Part shown: positions 23,474 to 34,925 of the stretch, in pieces | How the letters are laid out: every line of letters starts with the position of its first letter | Numbering within the stretch: position 1 is the stretch's first letter | Source: Myotis daubentonii | Lineage: Eukaryota > Chordata > Mammalia > Chiroptera > Vespertilionidae | Assembly (NCBI RefSeq): GCF_963259705.1 | Contig: NC_081861.1 | Location: 69,111,623-69,175,622 of the forward strand | DNA length: 64,000 nt | Reading direction: 5' to 3' | Notes under the pieces: model-generated | Database searches by the model: none | Told to the model about the DNA's origin: nothing | The model's input: only the letters and a program-made list of their open reading frames with translations | Translations under genes and position numbers: made by a program

Positions 23474-23518
<45 letters not shown>
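23474..23518. repeat. (TG)n in L1 5' UTR
   Basis: About 22 TG units inside the pyrimidine-rich 5' UTR of the forward L1. The reverse L1 at 34.7-42.1 kb has a (CG)n(CA)n tract at the corresponding place. Confidence 0.97.
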
Positions 23519-23520
<2 letters not shown>

Positions 23521-24296
23521 AGGACTGGTTGTGAGGTTGATTTTCTTTTTCTTTTTCTTTTTTTCTGCTGGTTTTTCCCCTCCCACCACCTCCACCCCAC
23601 CCCCCCCCCCCGGGTTATTTTTGTGCTTCTGTTTTCCCTTGCCTCTCTTGATATTATTGGTTGTTTGTAGTTTGCATTCATATCCAGAGATCTGTTGCTG
23701 GAATTTGTTGGGATTAGTGTCAGTTCTATCGGAGTTTTCTCCGCATATGAATAGTCTCTTCCCATCTTCTACTTCATTCTCTCTTTTCGCTCTTTTTTTT
23801 TCTTTTTCTTCCCCCCCCTCCTTTTTCCCCAATTTCATTTTTGCACTCCTTTTTTCCCCACTTTTCTATTCTTTTCTTTTTTTGTCTTTTATCTTTTTCT
23901 CTTCTTTCTTCCTTATCCCCTAATTCCCTTAATTTGAGTGGTCACCTTTATTTGGGGTTATTAATATTGTGAATATATTTGTGTTCACTGCCTGGTATGT
24001 TGTGCTTTGTTGTGTTGTATTTTGTGCCTTTAAATCAATGCAGCAGATAGAAGCATCAGCAGCCTCCTGATCACCACACCCTCTGTCTGAGGAACAGCAG
24101 CTGTATGTGAAGCCTCCCCCCAACAGCCAGAAGAGCCACCACAGCTGTGAACAGCACCCACCAGAGGAGCTGCTGCCAAGTGAGGAGCAGCTGCTACCAC
24201 ACACGCCTGTGGAGCAACCACAGCCCAAGGAGCCATTGCCACCCAGGGAGCAGCCACTGAAAGACTCAACGTCCAGATATGTTAGTGAGATCAAAC

Positions 24297-25195
24297 ATGG
24301 GTAGACAAAGAAATTCCCAGGGACAGAAAAAGAGGACTCGCCAGAAAAGCAGCTAAGTGATACAGAGGCGTGCAACATGAAAGAAAAAGAATTCAGAATA
24401 AGGGTCCTAGAGTGCATAAACAGAATGGAGGAAAAAATGAACAACATATGCAAGAAGCAAGAAGAAACAGATGAAAGAATCAATAAATTATATAAGAACC
24501 AAGAAGAAATGAAGGGCGATATAGCCGCAATAAAAAAAAAAAAAAAAAAAAAACCATTGAAAGTATCAACAGTAGACTAGGAGAAGCGGAGGACCAAATT
24601 AATGAATTAGAAACAAGGAAGCAAAACACACCCAAACTATACTGCAATTGGAGAAAAAAATTAGAAGTCAAGAGGAGAGCCTAAGGGAGCTTTGGGACAA
24701 CGTGAAATGAAACAACATACGAATAATAGGGATGCCAAAACAACAGAAAGATGAACAAGGATTAGAAAACATATTCGAAGAAATAATATCAGAAAACTTC
24801 CCTGAGGTGGTGAAGAAAAAAGTAACACAAGCAGAGAGAGTCCCAAACAGGTGAACCAGAAAGGACCCACACCAAGACACATCATAATTACCATGGCAAA
24901 TGCTCAGGACAAAGAGAATCTTACAGTCTGCAAGAGAGAGACGGAAAGTTACATACAAGGGATCTCCCATTAGAATATCAAATGATTTATCAACAGAAAC
25001 ACATCAGGCCAGAAAAGAATGGACGGAAATTCACAAAGTGATGCAAAGCAAAGGACTGAATCCAAGAATACTCTATCCAGCAAGGCTATCATTCAAACTT
25101 GAAGGGGAAATAAGAAGCTTCACAGACAAAAAAAGGCTAAAGGAGTTTATCACCACCAAGCCGGCAACGCAAGAAATGCTAAAGGGACTGGTGTA
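24297..25195 (+). pseudogene. L1 ORF1, broken
   Basis: Starts ATGGGTAGACAAAGAAAT and meets a stop after 19 codons. A Met-initiated frame at 24377 (MKEKEFRIRVLECINRMEEK) carries coiled-coil heptads until an A-run of over 20 at about 24531-24553 shifts the frame. The conserved C-terminal domain is legible at 24900-25196 (RKVTYKGSPIRISNDLSTE, then LKEFITTKPATQEMLKGLV). Product would be the L1 RNA-binding protein; this copy is dead. Confidence 0.9.
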
Positions 25196-25247
25196 AAAAG
25201 AATAAATAAAAAGCCCAGAAAGAAAACAGCCACACACCAAAAAAGAA

Positions 25248-28200
25248 ATGGCTACAAACAAGTACCTTTCAATAATAACTTTAAAGGAAAACGGACTAAA
25301 TGCTCCAACCAAAAGACATCGAGTGGCTGAATAGATAAAAAAACATGACCCATACATTTGCTGTCTACAAGAGACCCACCTCATTAGAAGGGACGCACAC
25401 AGACTGAAAGTGAAAGGATGGAAAACTATCTTTCAGGCAAATGGAAAGAAAAAGAAAGCTGGGGTAGCAATACTTATATCGGACAAAATAGACCTCAAAG
25501 TGAAGGCCATAACAAGAGATAAGGAAGGCCACTTCATAATACTAAAGGGATCAATACAAAAAGAAGATATAAACCTGATAAACATATATGCACCCAATAC
25601 AGGAGCACCCAAATACATTAAAAAAAAAACTCCTGGAAGATATCAAAAGAGAGATCGACAACAATACAATCATAGTACGGGACTTTAATACACCACTGAC
25701 ATGACTGGATAAATCCTCTGGACAAGGAACCAGCAAAGAAACAGCAATCCTAAATGACTCACTAGAACATATGGACTAAATTGACATCTATAGAACGCTT
25801 AACCCCATAGCCAGGGAATATACATTCTACTCAAGTGCTCATAAGACACATTCAAAAATAGACCACATTTTGGGTCACAAACAACATCTCCCCAAATTCC
25901 AGAAGATTGAAATAATACCAAGCATCTTCTCAGACCACGATGGCATAATATTAGAAATAAACTACAAGAAAAACAACCCAAAATACTCAAACACTTGGAA
26001 GCAGAATAGCATGTTATTATATATTGATTGGATTACCAATGAGATCAAAGAAGAAATTAAAAATATCCTGGAAACTAATTACAATAAAAACACAACAATC
26101 CAAAACCTATGGGACAGAATGAAAGCAGTCCTGAGAGGGAAGTTTATAGCTCTACAGGCCTATATCAAAAAAACAAGAAAAAATGGTAGTAAATCATCTA
26201 AATCTACAACTCATAGAATTAGAAAGAGAGCAACCATAAAACCACAGAGTGAGCAGAAGGAAGGAGATAATAAAGCTTAGAGCAGAAATAAATGACATAG
26301 AGACCAAAAAAACAGTACAGAAAATCAATGAAACCAAGAGCTGGTTCTTAGAAAGGATAAACAAGATTGAAAAACCTCTAGCCAGGCTCACCAAGAAGCA
26401 AAGAGAGAGGACCCAAATAAACAAAATAAGAAACGATAGAGGCGAAATAACAATAGATTCCATAGAAAAACAAATGATTGTTAAAAAATACTATGGACAG
26501 CTCTACTCCAACAAACTAGACAACCTGGAGGAAATGGACAAATTCCTAGAAAAATACAACATTCCAAAACCCAATCAGGAAGAATCTAAAATTCTCAATA
26601 GGCCAATAACTATGGAAGAAATTGAAGCAGTCATCAAAAAGCTTCCAGCAAACAAAACCCAGGACCAGACAGTTTTGCAGGGGATGTTTACCGAACATTC
26701 AAGGAAGAACTAAAACCTATCCTCCTCAGACTACTACAAAAAATTCAAGAGGAAGGAACACTTCCAAGCTCATTCTATGAAGCCAGCATCACCCTAATAC
26801 CACCAGGTAAGGCAACATAAAGAAAGACAATTACAGGCCAATATCCCTCATGAACATAGATGCCAAAATCCTCAACAAAATCTTAGCAAATCAGATCCAG
26901 CAGTACATCAGAAAGATCATACACCATGACCAAGTAGGATTTATCCCAGGGATGCAAGGATGGTACAATATCCGCAAATCAATAAACGTGATACATCACA
27001 TAAACACATTGAAAGAAAAAAACCACATAGTCATATCAATTGATGCAGAAAAAGCATTTGACAAAATCCAACACACATTTTTGATAAAAACTCTCAGCAA
27101 GGTGGGAGTAGAAAGATCATACCTCAACATAATAAGAGCCATATGTGCCAGGCCCACAGCCAACATCATATTCAATGGACAAAAACTAACACCATTTCCC
27201 CTAAGAACAGGAACAAGACAGGGATGCCCACTCTCACCACTCCTGTTCAACATAGTACTGGAAGTATTAGCCATTGCAATTAGACAAGAAGAAGAAATAA
27301 AAGGCATCCAAATTGGAAAAGAGGAAGTAAAACTGTCCTTATTTGCAGATGACATGATATTATACATGCAAAACCCTAGAGACTCCATCAAATAACTACA
27401 AGACTTAATATATGAATTTGGCAATGTAGCAGGATACAAAATTAACGCCAAGAAATCTGAGGCATTTCTATACACCAATAGTGAACTTTCAGAAAGGGAG
27501 ATTATAAAAGCAATCCCATTTACCATCACACCAAAAAAAAATAAGACACCTAGGAATAAACTTAACTAAAGAGGTAAAAGACCTCTATTCAGAAAACTAC
27601 AGGACGCTGAACAAAGAGATAGAGGAAGACATAAACAGATGGAAGAACATATTGTGTTCATGGATTGGTAGAATCAACAACATTAAAATGTAAATACTAC
27701 CCAAAGAAATCTATAAATTCATCGCAGTTCCCATTAAAGTACCAAAGGCATACTTCACAGATCTAGAATGAACTCTCCAAAAATTCATCTAGAATAATAA
27801 AAGACCCCAAATAGCTGCAGCAATCCTGAGAAAGAACAAAGTAGGTGGGATTTCAATACCAGATATCAAGATTTATTACAAAGCTACTGTTCTCAAACCT
27901 GCCTGGTACTGGCACAGGAACAGGCATATAGATCAATAGAATAGAATAGAGAGCCCAGAAATCGGCCTGAACCAATATACTCAATTAATATTTGACGAAG
28001 GAAGCAAGAACATACAATGGATTTAAGATAGTCTCTTCAATAAATGGTGTTGGAAAAATTGGACAGATATATGCAAGAAAATGAAACTAGACCATCAACT
28101 TACACCATACACAAAAATAAACTCAAAATGGATAAAGGACTTAAATGTATGACGGGAAACCATAAAAATTCTAGAAGAATCCAAAGGCAACAAAATCTCA

Positions 28201-29066
28201 GACATATGCAGAAGCAATTTCTTCACTGATACAGATCCTAGGGCACTTGAAACTAAAGAGAAAATGAACAAATGGGACAACATCAAAATAAAAAGCTTCT
28301 GCACAACAAAAGAAACCATCAACAAAACAAAAAGAAAACCCACTGCGTGGGAAAGCATATTTGCCAATGACATATCTGATAAGGGCCTAATCTCCAAAAT
28401 TTATAGGGAACTCATACAACTTAACAAAAGGAAGTTAAACAATCCAATCAAAAAATGGGCAAAGGATTTAAATAGACACCTTTCAAAGAGGACAGTGAGA
28501 AAGCCAAGAGACATATGAAAACATGCCTATAGTCACTAATAAACAGAGAGATGCAAATAAAAACAACAATGTGGTGTCATCTCACACCTGTAAGACTGGC
28601 TATCATCAACAAATCAACAAAGGACAAGCGCTGGAGAGGATGTGGAGAAAAAGGAACACTCGTGCACTGCTGGTGGGAATGCAGACTGGTGCAGCCACTA
28701 TGGAAGACAGTATGGAGTTTCCTCAAAAAACTGAAAATGGAACTCCCATTTGACCCTGTGATCCCACTTCTAGGAATATATCCCAAGAAACCAGAAACAC
28801 CAATCAGAAAGGATATATGCACCTCTATGTTCATAGCAGCCCAATTCACCATAGCTAAGATCTGGAAACAGCCTAAGTGCCCATCAGTAGATGAATGGAT
28901 TAGAAAACAGTGGTACATCTACACGATGGAATACTATGCTGCTGTAAAAAAGAAGGAACTCTTACCATTTGCAATGGCATGGATGGAACTGGAGAGCATT
29001 ATGCTAAGTGAAATAAGCCAGTCAATGAAGGGAAAACACCACATGATCTCACTCATTCATGGATAA
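25248..29066 (+). pseudogene. L1 ORF2 (endonuclease-reverse transcriptase), broken
   Basis: Length matches L1 ORF2 (about 1.27 k codons). Order seen: endonuclease start MATNKYLSIITLKENGLNAP with an in-frame TAG at 25332-25334; the LQETH catalytic-Glu motif at 25365; RT region 26850-27395 with the FADD active site at 27342-27353 (LFADDMILY); C-terminal cysteine motif [14 protein letters not shown] near 28640; end at 29066. Several frameshifts and stops divide it (open pieces 25410-25688, 25870-26280, 26249-26713, 26850-27395, 28551-29066). Confidence 0.93.
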
Positions 29067-29090
29067 TAAAGACCCTTATAAACTTAAAAA

Positions 29091-31672
29091 AATAATAATA
29101 ATAGTAAAGTAAGTATGTTCCCCCTACCATGCTCTTACAGAACCTGTGGATAGTGTTTACACTTAGCAAATTTCATTTGAATTCTTTATTGATATGTGTA
29201 TCTCCTTTTAACTTGAACATTGTAAGTTCCCTCACAAGAGGGACACTGTACTGTCTTTTCCATGTGATTCCTAAGAAATTTCATAGAATGTGGAAATACC
29301 CAATAAATGTTTGCTTAATTAATAAGTGAACAAAAGGAGCTATAAAGAACGAATAACTTATGCTGCCATGATGCATGTCAGTGATGTCACACTCCTTGTT
29401 TTCTTTTGCTGTGCAAATGCTTTTTAGTTTTATGTAGTCCCACTTGTTGGTTTTTGGTTTTTTTGCTTTGTTAAATTATTATATTCTTAATTTTTTGTGT
29501 TTGTACAATATCGTGGAATACAAAATTAAAAATAACACCTGATTGTTGCCATGAGAACAATATTATATATACTATGCATTGCTAATATATTACAGTATTT
29601 ATAAATGTTACAAGTTGCTTTAAGCTGACATCTTTGAATCTGATTAAGAAAATAATTTTGCTGATAGTGCACCTAAACCAAAAATTTGTTTTTCTTCTTT
29701 CTTCTTTACCCTTTTTTCCCTTCTCTCTCTTTCTTCCTCTTTTTCTGCCCTTTGTTCTTTTCTGCTTTTATTTTGCTCTACTAGCCACATAAAGTCATTA
29801 TTCAAAAATGTAATAAATAAAGAAATGTTTCTTTTTTAATGAAACTATCTACTAGTTAGCTAGAGATTGATAGTTTGAATTATAGAATATTGTTTTTATC
29901 TCTTACTAAATATTATATTTGTGAAAACTATTTTATTTATAAATAAATGTGTAGTTAAAAAACGGGTATACTTCTCAGTATAATCTGCAAAATAACAAAT
30001 GTATTTATTCTTAAACAGTTGAAACAATAAGTTTATAGCAAATTAATGCAAATAAGTCCCCAAATTACTGAAGTCATTTTACTGTGCTGATTGGTTGCAA
30101 ATGTCATTTTCAGTAATAAATGCAAACTAAAGAGTTTCAGCAATAATTATGACATAAAATTACAACACAAACTGTTTTCCAAAACATGATTTTATTGAAA
30201 GCTTTATTTAAGAACTTGGTAAAGATGGCATATAAACCTTATGTCATTAAAGAAAATGTTAACTAAAGAATAGTATGTCCCTTTTGTTCTTGTAGCATTT
30301 CCACTTATTGATTATACTCTTACAAGTTTAGTCTAGAGAAAAAACTATTGAAAATACAATGAAATTTATGTATATTCAAGATATTTAAAAAGAATTCTTC
30401 AAGAGTGAATTTCACTTTTGTTACTGAACCAAAGATTACATATTTTGGTTTAAATAAAGATCATATCCTCAAATCTTATACCTGGCTTCTTTATGCTTCT
30501 GCTATAAGTACCCACAAGTATATTATCTGTAAATAAAATAATATGGTGATATATAACCAAGTCATGTTTTAATGGTATGCAGTTTTAACCTACTGCCATG
30601 CTAACTAAACAAAATGTAAAAGAATAGCCATTTAATATATCTATGTATATTTAATTTTACATGTAAATTAATATTTTTAAAATTATACAGAAATATTTTC
30701 TATAATTTTCACAGAAATATTGCTAAGGCTACATCACAGTGCAAACAAAGCACTTATGTATTCTTATATTAAATGTTAGTGAGGTCATTGGATGATTAAT
30801 TGAAGCATCTATGACATAAAAAGGTAACTATTATGTATACTATAAGCATGTTAAGGGGGTATCATAAAACATTTACCATGAAAAAAGTAACTGCATTATT
30901 CTTCTTAGCATTTTATGCAGACTGATAGTGAAGTTTATATAAATGTCAACTCTCCAACATCTATGAAAATCCACAACAGTAGCTCATGAACTCTGTTTGG
31001 CATGGTAATAGGAGTTTCAATTTCTCGCCTTTTAGATTTTGAATGTCAACTCTGAACAGTGAAAGTGTCAAACTGTCAAAAATATATATTATAAGCATTT
31101 CTTATCATTGTTAGAAGTATGCAAATATAGCACAGCAATTCTCTTCATAGGGCTAGCACTTTTTCTTCCTACTAAGTAATAACATTTTTCAGAGTCAAAG
31201 TTGCTGAAATGAATTCTGTATTTAAATGCAATTTTTCTGAGATTGGTGAAAGGAAGAATCTCAGATCTAGTGGTGCATTTATTTCTTTATTTAGTATTTT
31301 TTTTTTTCTTAGCATATAAATACATCTGAAAGTGTTTACTTTGTTGATACTGCAGGAGGAAAATTATTCAGCCTGTAAACAAATTTCCAAATGCAGTATC
31401 CATTATATCCTAGACTTGACATAGCTAATGGCTCAGATAATGTTTATGTGAAAAGAAATGATATGAACATTGAGCTTGTTTTAAGTTGGACAAGAGTTCT
31501 GTTAGGCCCTAGGAACTTGAGCTGAGTCCTGTTTCACTACTAATGGGAATACTTCAATTTTTATGTTTCCGAGCTAAACAATGAAATTCATTGTTTCCAT
31601 AACATTAGGAGGCATAATAGAGATAGGTAAGAAAGAAAAGGGATTTCTTTGCCTTTCTTGTACTAGTTCTGA
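29091..31672. other. AT-rich single-copy DNA
   Basis: No gene seen. A 58-bp L1 ORF2 splinter (reverse) sits at 29398-29455 (TTTTGCTGTGCAAATGCTTT). The rest is low-GC sequence without repeats that I recognise; open frames are under 70 codons. Confidence 0.5.
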
Positions 31673-34406
31673 TTTTTTTTATTGTTTAAAGTACTACGTG
31701 TCTTCTTTTTTCCAAATGACCCCCACACAGCTATTTCCACCCACAAGGGCAAGTCCCCACCACCCCAGTGTCTGTATCCATTGGTTCTGCTAATATGCAT
31801 GCATATATGTCCTTTGGTTGATCTCTAACAACCCCCCTCCACCTTTTCTCTGAGGTTGGACAAGATATTCAGTGCTACCTTGTCTATGGATCTGTATTTG
31901 TTCATCAGTTTATGTTGATCATTATGTCTCATATAAGAGTGAGATCATGTGATATTTATCTTTCTCCAACTGGCTAATTTCACTTAGCATAATGCTCTCC
32001 AATTTCATCCATACTGGTAGAAGTTCCTTTTTTTATAACAGTGTAGTATTCCATTGTGTAGATGTACCACAGTTTTCTAATACACTCATCTGCTGATGGG
32101 CACATAGGCTAATTCCAAATCTTAGCTATTGTAAATTGTGCTGCTATGAACATAAGGGTGCATATATCCGTTCTGATTGGTATTTCTGTTTTCTTGGGAT
32201 ATATTCCTAGAAGTGGTATTACTGGGTTAAATGGGAGTTCCATTTTCAAAATTTTGACAAAATGCCATACTGTTCTTCACAATGGCTGCACCAGTCTGCA
32301 TTCGCACCAGCAGTGGAGGAGGGTTCCTTTTTCTCCGAATCCTTTCCAGCACTTATTGTTTGTTGATTTGTTGATGATAACCATTCTGACAGGTGTGAGA
32401 TGGGACCTCATTGTTGTTTTGATTTGCATTTCTTGGATGAGTAGTGACTATGAGCATGTTTTCATATATCTTTTGGCCTTCTGTATGTCCTCTTTTGAAA
32501 AGTGTCTAAATCATTTGCCCATTTTTTGATGGAATTGTTTATCTTCATTCTGTTAAGTTGTATGAGTTCCCTGTAAATTTTGGAGATTACCATAAACCCT
32601 TATCTGAGATGGCATTGGCAAATATGTTCTCTCATGCAGTGGGCTTTCTTGTAGTTTTGTTGATGCTTTCTTTTGCTGTGCAGAAGCTTTTTATTTTGAT
32701 GTAGTCCCATGTGTTTATTTTTTCCTTAGTCTCCATTGCCCTAGGCGCTATATCCATAAAGATATTGCTAAGACATATGTCTGATATTTTGCTGCTTATG
32801 GAGTCTTCTAAGATTTTTATGGTTTCCCGTCTTACATTTAAGTCCTTTAATCATTTTGAGTTTGTTTTTGTGTAGGTATAAGTTGGTGATATACTTCATT
32901 TTTTTGCATGTATCTGACCAAATTTCGCAGCACCATTTATTGAAGAGACTGTCTTGACTCCATTGTATGCTCTTGCCTCCTTTGTCAAATATTAATTGAG
33001 CATAATGGCGTGGGTCTATTTCTGGGTTCTCTGCTGTGTTCCATTGGTCTGTATGTCTGTTCTTTTGCCAGTACCAGGCAGTTTTGAGAATGATGGCTTT
33101 GTAATACAGTTTGATATCTGGTATTGTGATTCCTCCAACTTTGTTCTTTTTCTCAGGTTTGCTGTGGCTTTTCAAGATCTTTTTTTTTATTCCAGATGAA
33201 TTTTTGGAGAGTTTGTGAAATATTCCATTGGTATTTTAATGGGGATTGCGTTGAATCTATAAATTGTTTTGGGTAGTGTTGAGTGTTGATATTTTAATGC
33301 TGTTGATTCTGCCAATCCATGAACACAATATGTTCTTCCATTTGAGTATGTCTTCCTCTATCTCTGTTTTCAATGTCCTGTAGTTTTCTGAGTACAGGTC
33401 TTTTACCTTCTTAGTTAAGTTTATTCCTAGGTATCTTAATGTTTTTGGTGCAATGGTAAATGGGATTTTTTGATTTTTTTACTTATTTTCTCTTTCTGTA
33501 AGTTCAGTATTGGTGTATAAAAAAGCCATAGATTTCTGGGTGTTAATTTTGTATCCTGCTCCATTGTCAAATCCATTTAATATGTCTACTAGTTTTTTGA
33601 TGGAGTCTTTGGGGCTTATTTATGTACCATATCACTTCATCTGCAAATAAGGACAATTTTACTTGTTCTTTTCCAATTTGGATGCCTTTTATTTTTACTT
33701 CTTGTCTGATCGCTTTGGCTAGCACTTCCAGTACTATGTCCAACAGGAGTTGTGAAAATGGGTATGCCAGTCTTGTTCCTGTTCTTAAGGGAAATGGTTT
33801 TAGTTTTTGCCCATTGATTATGATGTTGGCTGTAGGTTTGTCATATAAGGCTTTTATTATGTTGAAGTATGATCCCTGTATTCCTACTTTGCTGAGAGTT
33901 TTTATCAAGAAATTGTGTTTGGATTTTATCAAATACTTTTTCTGCATCAATTGATATGATAATGAGATTTTTTTTTTGTCTCTCAATTTGTTGATGTGAT
34001 GTATCATTTTTATTGAATTGCAGATATTGTACCATCCTTGGATCCACATAATAAATCCAACTTGGTCGTCCTGTATGATCTTTCCAATGTAATGCTGGAT
34101 CCGATTGGCTCGAATTTTGTTTAGGATTTTAGCATGTGTGTTCATCAAGGATATTGGCTTGTAATTATCTTTCTTTGTGGTGTCTTTCTCTGGTTTTGGG
34201 GTTAGGGTAATGCTGGCTTCACAGGAAGAGCTTGGAATTCTGCCTTCCTCTTGAATTTTTTGGAATAGTCTGAGGAGGATTGGCTGTATTTTTTCTTTGA
34301 ATGCTGGGTAGAACTCCCCTCTAAAGCTGTCCAGACTAGGGGCTTTTGTTTGCAGGGAGATTTTTATTACTGCTTCAATGTCTTTGGTAGTTATTGGCCT
34401 ATTTGG

Positions 34407-34452
<46 letters not shown>

Positions 34453-34672
34453 CTGATTGAGTTTTGGAGCTTGCATTTTTCTAAGAATATATCCATTTCA
34501 TCTAGATTGTCCAATTTGTTCAAATAGAGTTGGTCATAGCATTTTTTCATAATCCTTTGTATTTCTGTGGGGTCACTTGTTACATCACCTCTTTCATTTC
34601 TGATTTTGTTTATTTGGGTTCTCTCTCTTTGCTTCTGGGTGAGTCTGGCTAGACGTTCATCAATCTGTGTGT
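31673..34672 (-). mobile_element. L1-C: reverse L1, ORF2 and 3' UTR
   Basis: T-rich tail at 31673, C-rich reverse 3' UTR, then ORF2 read leftward: RT in the 327-codon frame 34550-33567, downstream part 33175-32768, C-terminus 32529-31930. The RT active site reads FADE, not FADD, followed by a one-base insertion relative to other L1s. An in-frame (ATT)n expansion adds about 14 Asn codons. L1-C stops at 34672 where the tail of L1-D begins. Confidence 0.88.
34407..34452. repeat. (TTA)n microsatellite inside L1 ORF2
   Basis: About 15 TTA units, read as a polyasparagine run on the ORF2 strand. It is a trinucleotide expansion, so it does not shift the frame. Confidence 0.95.
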
Positions 34673-34925
34673 GTGTGTTTTTAAATTTATTTATTAAGGC
34701 ATTATATATGTCCTTATCTCCTCATTGTCCCCTCCATCCCCACTCATGCCTTCACCCGCCTGGTGTCTGTATCCATTTGTTAGGCTTACATGCATGCAAA
34801 CAAGTCCTTTGGTTGATCTCTCCCCCTTACCAGCACTCTCCCATACCTTCCCTCTGTGGTTTGATGGTCTAACGGATGATTCTCTGCCTCTGGATATGTT
34901 TTTGTTCATCTGTTTATGTTGTTCA

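Larger units (their letters stand above)
21816..29090 (+). mobile_element. Near full-length young L1 (7.3 kb)
   Basis: Starts in an A-run with GGAGATATAGGGGAGAAGAC and AAGATGGCAGC (YY1-like start), then a 2.5-kb 5' UTR with a strongly pyrimidine-rich block (22975-23930), ORF1 from 24297, ORF2 from 25248 to 29066, and an A-rich tail at about 29080. The 3' UTR is almost absent: AATAAA lies at the ORF2 stop. Both reading frames are broken by stops, frameshifts and an A-run expansion, so this copy cannot retrotranspose by itself. Confidence 0.93.

Noticed and set aside
23929..24483. 184-codon Cys/Ser/Gly-rich frame
   Set aside because: Antisense to the L1 5' UTR/ORF1 start; no family features and shared with L1 sequence.
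26249..27395. Active L1 reverse transcriptase gene
   Set aside because: The RT motif is intact but ORF2 has stops and frameshifts on both sides, including TAG at 25332.
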